Assembly: GCA_964019165.1 (NCBI GenBank) | Contig: OZ025267.1 | Location: forward strand, 7,463,648-7,527,647 | Direction: 5' to 3' | DNA length: 64,000 nt | DNA from: Mastigias papua | Taxonomy: Eukaryota > Cnidaria > Scyphozoa > Rhizostomeae > Mastigiidae | Shown here: in pieces, positions 38,401-49,807 of the stretch | How the letters are laid out: each line of letters opens with the position of its first letter | Numbering within the stretch: the stretch's first letter is position 1 | The notes under the pieces: model-generated | The model's input: only the letters and a program-made list of their open reading frames with translations | The model's database searches: none | What the model was told of the DNA's origin: nothing | Made by a program: the position numbers and the translations under genes

Positions 38401-39227
38401 ATGTCTCCTGCCATTGGGGAAGAGATGGTTTTGTAAAAAGTGTGTTTAGTACCAAAGAGCAAGTGGTTGAATGAAGAAGAACATGTTATTGTTAAGTTAT
38501 ATAAGTATCAATCTCGACTTTTTTTGATGATAGTGTAGTTTGAACCACCTATGCCAGAGATGAGGTTCCAGGTGCAGAATGATTTGTTGGTTTTTCAGTC
38601 ATGGCCTGTTTCTTTCAATGAATATCAGAATTTTTGACTACTTCAATCTCTCTTCATCATGGCATGTGCGAAATATTTCATCAATTTGACAGCCAGTTTA
38701 TTAGGCAATCTTTGTATTTTCTTTTGAGGTGGCAGCACTTTCCACATAGCAATACCATTCGCCCTCAATAGGTGGCAATAACTACAGTTGGACTCAGCAA
38801 TTTTCTTCTATTTTACGTAGGGTATCCCAGATACTAGTGTCTTAGCACAGTATCAAAGATTAACTTCTGCAGCGGTTTTTTCATTTAAAATTTGAACACC
38901 TATTTGATATCATGGCATGGACCCTATAAGTTTATCAACGACTTTTATACCTGGCATGTTATTACTTGTAGCTTGAATTTGTGTACTTGGCTCCTTATTG
39001 GTAATAGGAATCTGTTGGATAGAGGCGATTGCTGTTCACCTTTAGCAATCCTACATCATTTTTACCCTGTTTGAACCCAAAGTAACTTTATTTGTCGTGT
39101 TTGAGCGGTCTGTAAGGGCATGATCTAAATAGAGACATGAAATATGGGCCCTCAAAGTTGACCGTGTAATAATTAGTTAAAGGTAATGAAAGGTAGTGTT
39201 GTGCAAACGTCTTTTATGAGAATATAG
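35447..39227. other. Intergenic, nothing recognised
   Basis: 3.8 kb with no exon, RNA gene or repeat that I can support. Short frames (for example 36547-36777) look random. Confidence 0.45.
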
Positions 39228-42089
39228 TATATAAGAATATCGCAGCTGAACGTTGTATCACTTAGAAAACATAAGATAGAAGTAGCGAAATTACTGCACG
39301 ACTATCAATTAGATATTCTGGGCCTCAATGAAACCAGGTTGTCAAAAGACACATGCGACAATGAGGTTTCAATAGAGGGATATGATATCCATAGGCATGA
39401 TAGGGACAGCTCAGGCGGTGGCGTAGCTTTTTATGTAAAAGATACCCTTGCCTATCATAAAAGAGATGACATAAAAGATCCAAACCTAGAAATTATAGGT
39501 ATTGAAATTGACCCCAAACATGCTAAGAGCTACATTGTGCTATGTTGGTATCGCCCGCCTACCGAGAATACTGACATTAATACCTTCGAAGCTTTAGCCA
39601 GAATTATTCGAAAGCTAGATACAGAAGGCAAAGAAATTATTCTCACTGGCGATACCAACTGTGATTACAAAAAACCAAAAGACTGTAACACAAGAAAGCT
39701 GAAAGCTCTTTACTCTGAATTTCAGTTCGAACAGCTCATCACAGATTTCACTAGGGTAGCTACCAAAACGAGTTCTAATGGAGAAACAAGTACAACTAAA
39801 ACGGTTATTGATCACTTCTCGACCAATAGACCCAATCTTATTTCCTCCTCTGGTGTAATAAAAATTGGCATGACAGATCATTACATGGTTTTTGGCATTA
39901 GAAAACTTAATGCCAATCTCTCTTTCATTCGGAAAGAAATTAAGACTGAATCCCGCAACATGAAAAACTATAACAGGGAAGCCTTTCTTCTTGACCTCCA
40001 AACTATTGATTGGGAAATGATCATATCCACCGCCGGGGATGAGCCTAATGCCATGGCAAACAAATTCTGCGATATTTTTCACTCGATCTTAGATATGCAT
40101 GCACCGCTAAAAATAAGAAAAAATACAGTGAAACATGCACCCTCACCCTGGATAACTCCCCGTATCAGAAATATGATACATGAGAGAGATCGGACTAAGA
40201 AACAAGCTGAAAAAGATCGTTCGTTATGGCCTAAGTATAAACGCCTAAGAAATAAAGTAACTAGTGAACTCCGAAGAGCTGTTGAATGCTACTTCTGCAA
40301 TTTGATTGACGAAAATTCAAATAACCCGAAGGAGATGTGGAAAACGATTAACAGAGTATTGAACAAAAGTCAATGTTCCACGACTCCTAGATCCGTCATG
40401 TATGAGGGTCAACCAATTGAAAAGCAGAAAGGAATTGCGGAAGCATTTAATAACCATTTCACAATGATAGGCTCTAAACTTGCTGAAAAAATCGAAATTA
40501 AAGAATCAGATAACCCACTAAAATACTTTAATGATAAAGATGCACTCGCAGCCCCTAATTTTGAATTTCAACCCATTACTTCTGACCTTATAAAAAATGA
40601 AATCAAAAAATTGAAATGCAACAAATCTTCGGGTTATGATAAGATTTCAGTACAGTTTGTAAAAGATGCAGCAGAAATTTTATGCAAACCACTCGCTGCT
40701 ATATTCAACTCTTCATTCAAAACAGGTGTTTTTCCGGATATATGGAAAATAGCAAGGGTAACCTCTATTTTCAAGTCAGGTTCAAAAAGTGACATGAGCA
40801 ATTATAGGCCTATATCCGTACTATCTGTTTTCTCGAGGTTACTGGAAAAACTAGGGCATGATCAAGTTTCGAGTTACATGAAAGAGCAAAAGAAATTCGC
40901 TACATGTCAACATGCATTTTTAAAGATGCATAACACCCTAACCTCACTACTTAACATAACAGATTCATGGTTCTCTAATGTTGACAAGCATAGAATTAAT
41001 ATCAGCGTATTTCTAGATCTTAAAAAGGCGTTTGATACGGTGGACCACGGGATTCTTCTAGCTAAACTAACCAAATACGGAGTTGCAGGGACATCTCTTC
41101 GGTGGTTCACATCGTATTTAACCAGTAGAAAACAATACTGTGTCTTAAATGGCCATAAATCTAGTTTGAAAACAGTTCACTGTGGTATCCCCCAGGGATC
41201 ATGCTTGGGGCCGCTCCTCTTCATCCTGTATGTCAATGACTTTGAGCAGTGCCTCAAAAAATGCACCCCAAACATGTATGCGGATGATACTAGTGTCACT
41301 TGTTCTGGCGAAGATATTTACGATCTCTGTAATGACCTAAAGGCTGAGATAGAGAATATTACAGAATGGCTACGCCAGAACAAGCTCAGCTTGAACACTG
41401 CTAAAACAGAATATATGGTTGTTGGTCACAAACGACAAACCAACCAGATTCCCGGTCTACTAGAGGTAAACGTAAATGGAGAGCCAATCAAACGAGCTCA
41501 ACAAGTTAAATACCTCGGAATTATGGTTGATGAGAACCTGACATGGAATGAGCAATATAAAAACCTTAAAGGTAAAATAAAAAATGCTCTCTCGTCCCTG
41601 CGGAGACTAAATAACATACTCCCGCAATCTAAACTAGATCAGGTCTATAAGGCACTGCTAGAGAGTCATTTGAGATACAGTGATGAACTATGGGGAAATT
41701 TATCAAACACAAAACTGGATCACCTTCAACGCCTACAAAATAGAGCCCGCACACTAATAGAAGGCTCAAGATTAAAGGACGGGTGGAGGTGTAATTGGCT
41801 CTCTGTCTCAAATTTGATAAAATTTGACAGGGCAGTTATGATCTACAAAATAATAAATGGTCTCTGCCCCGACAGTTTGCAAGGAAGACTTGTCACTAGG
41901 TCCCAAATATCTAATTATTCAACAAGGAATTACCTTGACCTAGACATTCCAAGGCAAAACTTAGAATTCTCTAAAAAGAGCTTTTTCTATTGTGGTGCTA
42001 AGGCGTGGAACGAAATCCCATTACAAATAAGAATGAGTTCCACGACTACCACGTTCAAAAAGAAATTAAAGGAATACCTGCAAAATTAG
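39228..42089 (+). CDS. LINE ORF2: endonuclease and reverse transcriptase
   Basis: APE-type endonuclease followed by non-LTR reverse transcriptase and a C-terminal domain. It nicks target DNA and copies the element RNA by target-primed reverse transcription in the nucleus. No frameshift or internal stop is visible over about 950 codons, and both catalytic aspartates of the YADD box and the upstream FLDL aspartate are present. One oddity is QHAFLKMHNTLTSLLNI where related elements usually have a GFR-type motif. The N-terminus is lost, so translation of this copy would have no native start. Confidence 0.9.
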   Translation, partial: YIRISQLNVVSLRKHKIEVAKLLHDYQLDILGLNETRLSKDTCDNEVSIEGYDIHRHDRDSSGGGVAFYVKDTLAYHKRDDIKDPNLEIIGIEIDPKHAKSYIVLCWYRPPTENTDINTFEALARIIRKLDTEGKEIILTGDTNCDYKKPKDCNTRKLKALYSEFQFEQLITDFTRVATKTSSNGETSTTKTVIDHFSTNRPNLISSSGVIKIGMTDHYMVFGIRKLNANLSFIRKEIKTESRNMKNYNREAFLLDLQTIDWEMIISTAGDEPNAMANKFCDIFHSILDMHAPLKIRKNTVKHAPSPWITPRIRNMIHERDRTKKQAEKDRSLWPKYKRLRNKVTSELRRAVECYFCNLIDENSNNPKEMWKTINRVLNKSQCSTTPRSVMYEGQPIEKQKGIAEAFNNHFTMIGSKLAEKIEIKESDNPLKYFNDKDALAAPNFEFQPITSDLIKNEIKKLKCNKSSGYDKISVQFVKDAAEILCKPLAAIFNSSFKTGVFPDIWKIARVTSIFKSGSKSDMSNYRPISVLSVFSRLLEKLGHDQVSSYMKEQKKFATCQHAFLKMHNTLTSLLNITDSWFSNVDKHRINISVFLDLKKAFDTVDHGILLAKLTKYGVAGTSLRWFTSYLTSRKQYCVLNGHKSSLKTVHCGIPQGSCLGPLLFILYVNDFEQCLKKCTPNMYADDTSVTCSGEDIYDLCNDLKAEIENITEWLRQNKLSLNTAKTEYMVVGHKRQTNQIPGLLEVNVNGEPIKRAQQVKYLGIMVDENLTWNEQYKNLKGKIKNALSSLRRLNNILPQSKLDQVYKALLESHLRYSDELWGNLSNTKLDHLQRLQNRARTLIEGSRLKDGWRCNWLSVSNLIKFDRAVMIYKIINGLCPDSLQGRLVTRSQISNYSTRNYLDLDIPRQNLEFSKKSFFYCGAKAWNEIPLQIRMSSTTTTFKKKLKEYLQN

Positions 42090-42245
42090 CATCCTTTCCC
42101 TAAGCACGATCCCTGGGAAGACCAGCAATACCATTTAAATTTACTTGTAATTTTATTTTTTTTATATATAACGTATTTTCTTTATAATTACGTAGCTGAT
42201 AGGGTTTCGTGTAAAAATATAATTTGATGATGATGATGATGATGA
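39228..42245 (+). mobile_element. CR1/L2-group LINE, 5'-truncated, ORF2 open
   Basis: The reading frame is open from 39228 to the TAA at 42089, about 950 codons. It begins ISQLNVVSLRKHKIEVAKLL, close to the endonuclease N-terminus, so ORF1 and the ORF2 leader are missing. The endonuclease (to about 39900) keeps LDILGLNETRL, WYRPP, GDTNCD, TVIDHF and the TDH motif. Reverse transcriptase keeps NYRPISVL, FLDLKKAFD (about 41010-41036), GIPQGSCLGPL and YADD (41277-41288). The C-terminal domain ends AKAWNEIPLQIR with TFKKKLKEYL. The 3' end is a (TGA)n tail at 42225-42245. The intact frame and catalytic residues imply recent insertion. No in-frame ATG precedes the endonuclease core. Confidence 0.93.
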
Positions 42246-42651
42246 AGAATAAGCTCAAAGTCCCTTAAATTTTGGAATAATTTGAGAATGATTCGAGGCT
42301 TAAACTTTATCAAGATTTAGATTTTCGGGTTGTTTGAGTTTTCTTTAGATAAGAAAACAAGTGCGAGCTTCATTTGTCTGGCCTGGGAGTGATTATGCTA
42401 TGATATGGTACACAAACTCTGGAATTGTCCATTACACTCGTTTTGTTATAGGAGTACAGTCCATACGAATAATAATGCTCAAAATCGCTGAGATTTAAGA
42501 ATAATTAAAGAATAATCTTAGGCTCAATGTAAAAAAATTTTAAGAATATTGAGGCTGGGCAGGAAGTTAGGTATTCTTCTAAAAAAAATGTGTGTATTAG
42601 TGATTAGGGACATAAAATATGGTCTTTGCGAGGATATCTGCTTATTGCTAA
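42246..42651. other. Spacer between LINE and family B element
   Basis: AT-rich; a block near 42308-42350 (tatcaagatttagatttt, gtttgagttttct) is loosely similar to 46615-46655. Nothing else seen. Confidence 0.4.
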
Positions 42652-43114
42652 TACACGCTTTTTTTTATAAGGAACCACTTTATAAGGAACCTACATGTAG
42701 AAGGCCGAAATATTTAAAGAACTTTTACTACTAAAGGAAAAATCCCTAAGGAACTTTTCATTTTCAAATTCCGAGTGCTGTACTCAGATGCAAGTGAAGA
42801 TTACATTACATTGGATGATATCAATGGAATAGACATGATACATCTTGATTGAAATTATGCTTTTGCATATATAGAACTTATTTTCTGTCGCATTTGTGCT
42901 TTTGAGGTTGAGTTCTAGCCAGAATTAAAGGTGAAATTCAGAATTTCAATGCTTTTCTAGTGTCTGTACCATTTTGTGGCACTCTATGTGCAGTGAAAAT
43001 TATGGAACTATTAAGGAACTTTTAGTACTAGACTTTGATAAAAAGAGGCCCGAAAATAAGGAACTTTTAGAGCTAGGCCTTGAGCTAGGTTCCTTATATA
43101 AAAAAAGCGTGTAG
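42652..43114. mobile_element. TIR element, family B, copy 2 (inverted)
   Basis: 463 bp, reverse orientation relative to 18567-19036. Ends are TACACGCTTTTTTTTATAAG and TATAAAAAAAGCGTGTAG. The inner block CCGAGTGCTGTACTCAGATG matches copy 1. Confidence 0.85.
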
Positions 43115-43219
43115 TATGGATGTTTATCATTATGATTATTTGAGCAGCCTGTGTACCTATGGCCTGAACAGTGGTTTATGTTTTAGAGGAATAGACTCAT
43201 GTATAGGCTTAGGCTTAGC

Positions 43220-43655
43220 CTACACGCTTTTTTATGAGGAGCCTAGTTCAAGGCCTAGTTCCAAAAGTTCCTTATTTTTGGACATCCAATGATCATATTG
43301 TAGTGCTAAAAGTTCCTTAACAGTTCCTTGATTTTCAGCGCATAATTAGTGCCATGAAAATGGTACAGACACGTAGAACATTGAAATCCTGAATTTTGCC
43401 TTTAATTTTGGCTGTAACGTAAGATCAATAAAAAATGAAGGACTTAACACAGGCATAGTAAATGATCTACACGGGTTTTGTCTGCAGATGAATAGAACCA
43501 GCATCCAAATTCTTGATTGTCTGGTGTTGTAAAAATTTTTCAAATTGAAAAGTTCCTTAGGGAATTTTCCTTTAGTAGTATGAGTTCTTTAGATATTTCG
43601 GCATTCTACATGTAGGCTTCTTATAGAGTGGTTACTTATAAAAAGAAAGCGTGTA
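43220..43655. mobile_element. TIR element, family B, copy 3
   Basis: 436 bp in the opposite orientation to copy 2, only about 105 bp away. Ends are CTACACGCTTTTTTATGAGG and AAAAAGAAAGCGTGTA. It carries AAAAGTTCCTTA near both ends but a diverged middle. Confidence 0.8.
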
Positions 43656-44395
43656 CATGTTTTATCATAGGATCTTCATAGACCGTTAGAAGTGAAGGAG
43701 CACAGTAACCACTGTACTCAAACATCCTGTTTCCATGCAGGATGCAAAGTGCGCTAAAGCCATCTCCATTTCAAGGGGACTCCGCTTCCGAACCCGTCTG
43801 TGGACATCTGTTTTTGCGAATAACTTAGATTTATTTCGCACATCTCTCCTAGTTAATGACGTAGGAATGCCTTTGCAAGATTGGTTTCATCAGTTTTGAA
43901 AATTTTTCAACATTTTACTGCATTGATAGCAGCATATCAGCTGTGAAAGACCTGACTTTTCTTCATGTAATGGCCCTGATTAGATTTGACGGCTAAATTA
44001 TTACTACAGCGCACTGTAAAACTGTCAAAAATCACTTTTAGAGGCTTTAATATTCAAGTTTTCCGCAAGAGGATTTGGACCAAGGCAGTTGTTTTGTAGC
44101 TATCTCCATGATTCTTCAAGTTTATTTGAGGCCAGCAAAAAGTCTTTGGATGAGATGTCGTATTCCATAATGACGGGATTAAATTTGGCTAAAGAAACCA
44201 ATGGCTGTTTTCGATTCACGCAGGGCTGCGGTGGGAATTTACTTCATTCTCGGTAGAAAAGTTTTAGTTCCTTTCCTTATTATCTTTTAAAACAGAAACT
44301 ACGTTGTTTTGATGGAAAAAGTGAACAAACGAGAGATACATAGTCAGTACCTATTTTAGGAAAATTTCTAAGGTAACACTTTGCTATGATAGACT
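43656..44395. other. Intergenic, nothing recognised
   Basis: No gene or repeat that I can support. Confidence 0.45.
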
Positions 44396-44575
44396 TTGGC
44401 TACACCGTTCACAAATTTTTTATTGGCCACAGCGTGCACAAATTTTTTATTGGCCACACCGTGCACAAATTTTTTATTGGCCACACCGTGCACAAATTTT
44501 TTATGGGCCACATCGTGCACAAATTCTTTATTGGCTACATCGTGCACAAATTTTTTATTGGCCACACCGTGTGAC
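44396..44575. repeat. 27-bp minisatellite, about 6.5 units
   Basis: Unit CACAAATTTTTTATTGGCCA plus CACCGTG, with few changes between units. As 27 is a multiple of three and the unit lacks stops in several frames, nine-residue peptide repeats (HTVHKFFIG, VANKKFVHG) stay open on both strands. Confidence 0.95.
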
Positions 44576-44696
44576 TCTCTAGAGCTGTAGGTATTGTATT
44601 CTATTGGCTAGAAATCCCAACTCCAGTTTTGCATTGGAATTCGTATAGAGTTCCCTCTTTTTTGCAAGGTTATTTTTGCGGCTAGCCAGTTCTAGA

Positions 44697-45712
44697 AGCC
44701 ATCTTTATGCAGATGATACAGTTATGATCATAGCTGAGAAGAGTGCTGAGAAACTTGAAAGCAAACTCAACAGAGAAATTAGTATAGCAGAAATTTGGCT
44801 TTCTAACAACAAGCTGACACTTAACATCAAGAAAACAATGTACATGATCTTTGGAAACAAGAGAAAATTGAATAGACTAGAAGAACTTAACATCCAGATT
44901 GGAACAGAGACAATCAAACGAACAGAAATCTACAAATACTTAGGAATTTATTTTGACGGTCAACTGACTTGGATAGAGCATGTTAAAAGAACGTGTACAA
45001 AAGCTGGCGTCAAACTAAGAAAGATAGAGAGTGCGCTACCTTATCTAACATCACATACAAAGAACCTCCTTACAATCAGCCTCGTAATGCCATATTTCAA
45101 CTACTGCAGTGAAGTTTGGTCTTCTGCTAGCAAGACATGCGTGAAAAGAGTTGCAAGGCAGTTTAAGAAATCTCAAGAACTGCGGGGTAAAAACTGTGAT
45201 CAAAGCGAGAATAACCTACTTGAAAGCATACAGAAGAATATAGCAATAATGACATTTAAAAGCTTGAACGATCTAACTACAGTGTACCTAAAGCAGTGTT
45301 TCCAGTACTCAACTGATGTGCATGGATACAATACAAAATCAGCGAAAGGTAAAAAGTTGTATGTCTCACAGAAAAGAAACACCTGGCAAATTAGAACATT
45401 CAAAGCAAGGGCTATTAAAATATGGAATGCTTTACCAGCATCAACAACAAAGCTTAGCAGTTTTCTCCTTTTCAAAACAGCACTCTGATTAGACTCTTGT
45501 ATCTATGATTTTTAATATATATTTATTGTAAATAGTGATTATTACAATTCTTACGATTCCTTTTTTATTTCAATTAAAGTATTTTGATTAACACCATACT
45601 TTTATTTACAGTGGGCACTGTTGTGAAAAATTGAACTTTAGCTCGATTAGTACAGGCTACCCACTTTAAACTTCACCTATTATTATTATCATTATTATTA
45701 TTATTATCGTCC
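44697..45712 (+). mobile_element. CR1/L2-type LINE fragment starting at the YADD box
   Basis: An open frame to 45488 begins abruptly at the RT catalytic motif (HLYADDTVMI; YADD at 44706-44717). It continues through LSNNKLTLNIKKTMYMIFGN, YKYLGIYFDGQLTW, LVMPYFNYCSEVWSS and KIWNALPAS. The first RT motifs and the endonuclease are missing. A 3' UTR and an (ATT)n-rich tail (45680-45710) follow. About 265 codons lack a stop or frameshift, so the insertion is fairly young. Confidence 0.88.
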
Positions 45713-47824
45713 TTCTGTGCAGATAATATTGAAATATCGGGTTCCAAGAAGGCACGATTCGAAACTTAAAATAGAACTTAGGCTAGGAATGAATTAATCA
45801 ACTGAATGTCAAAGGAGAAAACAGACAGGAAATGGGAAAAGCAACTTGTAGACCTTGTAGACGAATAAAAATACAAGCAGAATAATGCAATGTTAAGTAT
45901 ATTTTTTTTCATCTTTGCATTAAATCTGATTGATAAAATTCCTGTTGGATATCAATGCTTGATTCACATTATTCTAAATCTGGTGATTTCCAGCCTGTTT
46001 CCAACTGCAGAGATTTGGATTTCCAACTCCAAAAAGATTTGTGCTCCAACTCCAGGAAATACCAGTAACACCATCAAAATTTGACCACTTTTGAATTTTG
46101 CAGACCACATTTTCTTTTTCCAACGGTGCAGAATGTGGCCAGGATCACGCCACAATAGTCATTGACACTGGCCATAGTGTGAGTTGCATGGTCTTGTTTT
46201 GCTTGATGTGAGTTTCCAATCTCTACGGGTGCATAAAGTTTCGTTTCCATTACGAGATGACTTGGGGACTTTATCCCTCGTTATCTCAACTTACCTCTTA
46301 ACTAGAAACAAAATTTGTGATTTCACACTCATGACCTAAATTGAGATGAGAGAAAACAACACTCTAAAGTACAATGTGGGCTTGTTCTTGAGCGTTTGCA
46401 CTGTTGGAGCTTTTCGTCATGAGAAATAAAGATGGCCTCAGTTTGTTAAAAACAAGAATAACTTTTAACAGAAGTAGCGGTATTTTTCCTTATGTTGTAC
46501 AACAAATTGAAGATCACTGGAACTAAAAGCAGCTATGAACTGCTTTAGAGAACGTATTCTATAAGAGTATTAAAGGCCACTATCCCTAGAATTTAAGAAT
46601 AAGCTAAGAATAACATATCAAGACTTTGAGTTTTTGTTCATTTGAGTTTTTCTATTGTACACACTGTAATGATAATTCCTATTATAATGACCTTTCATAA
46701 CTTTTACAGGTTTACTGTTATCAACCAAAGGCTTATGCCACATTTGTTGCTTCTTTCCATCCTTGTTTTTTTGTTATCAAGTATCATATTCAACAATGGT
46801 TTGAAGGTGAAATCACACCGTGAAATCATCACGCGAGAGGTTTCCATCGCTTGTTCGACTCGTCGTTTTATTTACCTTTGTCAATATTGATATTTGTTTT
46901 CCGCGAAAGTATAATAATTATAGCATGTATTTATCCGCCAAGGGATCGCTGATTCGTACTGGTATGTTGTAGGGGACCGCATGTAAATTAATTTGAAAAG
47001 TTTAAGAGCCACTGGGCTAGAGCATAAGGGATTAGGTACCTTTTAGAAGTAGCCTAAAAGTTTTAGCTTACGAGTTGTTGCAATATTTTGGCCTCAACCA
47101 TGAACCTTGGTTAGCAATCATGTTGACTCTGCAAGAACTTGTAAGGTTGCAAACGAACATTTTGGCTTTGGTGTCATGATATTGAAATAAAGCTATGTAT
47201 CAGAATAGATACATCAACTTTCCTGGATAATGTTCCTACAGATGTAAATAGGGTTCTATTTATGCCTGCGAGGCCTGTTATGAAATGATCGCACAATTAC
47301 TCAATCAGGGTAACTTTATACCTTCAACTATGCAATTTCTTCAATTTGATATTGTCTGTATTTCAAGCACACCTGTTGTTCTTTGACAGTGGTCTGTTTG
47401 GTATAATTCATTCTCGTCATGCTTTACTGTTTGTTTTACTCCCTACTGGCGCTTTTTCTGCTGGGTGTGTTTTTCATCGATTTTAATGTTACTTTGCAAA
47501 ATTCAAGTACTATGAACAAACACATTATAAATCTCAGTCTGGTTTGAGAAAGCCCTAAATCAAGTTGTTAGACACCTTTGTTGTCGAATTCTTGAATTCC
47601 TATTGGCTCATCCTGTGTGGACAATTTAATGGTGATCAGATCTCTCAGCCAATCAAAGATTTAGAACATTTGCTGTTCGAAACTAGTTTTTGACTTTCTT
47701 CACACCAAATTTGAGTTTCAGAAGACAGACCCCTTTTCATACTTCAGATTGACGCCTCTTAGGAGATACCATAGTATGGTCGTGACTTGTGAAGAATAGC
47801 CGCCGGAATATACCTGGGCCCAGA
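45713..47824. other. Intergenic, nothing recognised
   Basis: No supported gene. Weak similarity of 46615-46655 to the LINE-flanking block at 42308-42350. Confidence 0.4.
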
Positions 47825-47884
47825 CTACTCTGCATTTATAGAACGCTCATCTAAACCTTTTTCATCAATTAGAAGACAACTAAC

Positions 47885-47950
47885 CCAGAATATAGTTACT
47901 ATTATGCCCATCACGGCGGGAATAGACACTGTAATCCAAGTTCCCGCCAT
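47885..47950 (-). CDS. Possible first exon of V-ATPase subunit e
   Basis: Minus strand: ATG in a strong context (A at -3, G at +4), then MAGTWITVSIPAVMGIIVTI-FW and a donor TGG-gttagt. V0 subunit e proteins are about 80 aa, start with a hydrophobic helix containing an IP and ending FWG, and are compared here from memory of fly and human members. I could not find the expected PWF-PKGPNRG exon downstream on this strand. Alternatively, it is a 41-residue open frame (to 47825) with no meaning. Confidence 0.25.
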
Positions 47951-48389
47951 GATGGATAGTTTCAATTTGAATATTATATCCCAAGATGAAAAAGGAACTA
48001 CAACGAAAACGTAAAGGTTCGTCTCATTTGATAATACCTGCAATTAAGAGGATTTGAAGTTTTTGAGGGGAGGGGGAGGACGCAAGTGCGTAGTGTGCCA
48101 CATTGACAAAAGACTTCAGAGTCATTTAATCCTCAGAGACGCAAATGTAAGGTCTTCTGTGTAGGTGTCTGGAGAATGAGAACGAGTGCCTAATGTTGGC
48201 GTGAGGCCCCAGGAAGCATAAGCACAAGAAAAGTTAGACATACACGCCCTTTTGGTTGTAGGGAAACGCCCTTTTAAAATATAGATTTGCCTATGCTAGA
48301 TAGAAAACAGACGAATTCAACGTGTTCATGATATTTTTGAACGAATCTAACTACATCCTTGCGTAGGATTATTAATAGTTATGAAAAAG

Positions 48390-48500
48390 CCAAGTTCGAG
48401 GCGGATCAGGAGCAAATTTATTCCCATCAAATAGCCACTGGGGCTGTGTGCTGAAGTTATTGGGATGTTACACCCCAGACCCTCTAATTTTGCGGCCCTG
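48390..48500. repeat. Dispersed repeat related to 21660-21790
   Basis: Shares TCAAATAGCCACTGG, GCTGAAGTTATTGG and a TGTTACACCCCAGACCCT ending with the earlier copy (TGTTGCACTCCC). Confidence 0.45.
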
Positions 48501-48850
48501 TCTAGATTGCACCTGTTACAACCAGTAGATGAGGTGCTTTTTTCTCTAAACGTGTTGCCAATCTACTTTTGAAGAGGTGAACATATGGCTAGTTATTTGA
48601 AAAGCTTGGAAATTGGATTATGGGATGATAAATAATGCATTTATCAATAATTAGTTGTTGAAATAGGGCAAATTTGAAATCTTCCCGCATGTTCAAAAAC
48701 CATTTGCCTAGGAAAGCCCTCAAGCACAACATGAAGGTTGCGCATAGTGTGCTTCGAATGAAGTGCGCAATTACTTTGACGTAGATCTAGCAATAATGCT
48801 AAACTGCAACTGGTCTTGAAATGTGCTCAGGGTAAAAATTGTGTGTTTTT

Positions 48851-48935
48851 GTATGTCTGTGTGTGTGTGTTGTGTTGTGTGTGTTGTGTGTATGCGTGCG
48901 TGCGTGCGTGCGTGTGTGCGTGTGTGTTGTGTGTT
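48851..48935. repeat. (GT)n/(GTGC)n low-complexity tract
   Basis: Mixed GT, GTTGT and GTGC repeats. Confidence 0.9.
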
Positions 48936-49094
48936 TTCGTGCATATATGTAAGGAATAAAGGAACGGCATATCTTTCTTGATCTATACCATCTTGTAGCT
49001 CTCTCCAAATCGCGATAGGGCATGTTGGGTATTATACTTGTTTCAAAGTACAAGTAAGATTGATGATAGAAAGCGCCAAGAGAAGGAACTGATT

Positions 49095-49350
49095 TCATCA
49101 TACATTATCCTCTTGAAAGTCGTAAAGGAGTGAAGGCATGATGGTAAAAGGCCTATAGTTCTTCTTAGAGAAAGCATCATTGGTTTTGAACAGTGCTGAA
49201 ATATCCCCACACTTCAGCTCATTTGGAAAGTGTTCTCCTGATACACTTAGGTTAAAGGCATTTGACAGAACTGGCAGCATATCAGCAAAATTTTCTATTG
49301 GAATCTTTGCATGAATGCTTCCTAGTGGTGATACCGTCTTTGTACCCAGC
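49095..49350 (-). mobile_element. LINE reverse transcriptase N-terminal fragment
   Basis: Minus strand: SIHAKIPIENFADMLPVLSN, AFNLSVSGEHFPNELKCGD, then ISALFKTNDAFSKKNYRPF. This is the fingers region of a CR1/L2-type RT just before the NYRP motif. Later motifs are absent and the frame ends at 49098. Confidence 0.8.
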
Positions 49351-49491
49351 CTTCTAATTGGGCGCTCATTTCATTTAGTATACGGTATAAAAATAAATTC
49401 TTTTGTATACAAGATGCTCTTCTATAGTTTGATGATGAAAACATTTGATAGCCGCAAGTTCCACAGAGTCCCTTGAATCCTCTGCAGGAAC

Positions 49492-49807
49492 TACCGTAAA
49501 CTCTCGAATAAGCCCCCTGGGGGCTTATTTATTTTTGATACTTTTTGGTGGGGGCTTATTCGAGGGAAGGGCTTATTCGAGGGGGGCTTATAAAATTATT
49601 TGACAAATGTCGTATAGAAAGCTCATTGCCAAAGCTTCTTTTCTCCATACTATTACAAGAACAGTCTAAGTTTAAGCATTAGTCTTTATTAAAGTTTTCA
49701 TCATCATCTGGGGTGGGGGCTAATTCGAGGGGGGCTTATTAACAATTTGGAGTTCTAGCATGGGGCATGTTCGAGGGAGGGGCTTATTCGAGGGAGGATT
49801 TACAGTA
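49492..49807. mobile_element. MITE of the TACNGTAAA/CGAATAAGCCCC family, full length
   Basis: 316 bp with termini TACCGTAAACTCTCGAATAA and CGAGGGAGGATTTACAGTA. The interior is homologous to the truncated copy at 4454-4770 but without the 17-bp tandem expansion. Confidence 0.85.

Noticed and set aside
39339..39341. TTG at 39339 as the LINE ORF2 start
   Set aside because: The frame and endonuclease homology continue upstream to 39228 (LNVVSLRK, LDILGLNETRL). TTG here is an internal leucine codon.
44368..44590. Small genes encoding HKFFIG-type or VANKKFVHG-type repeat peptides
   Set aside because: Direct consequence of a 27-bp tandem repeat, open in several frames on both strands at once.
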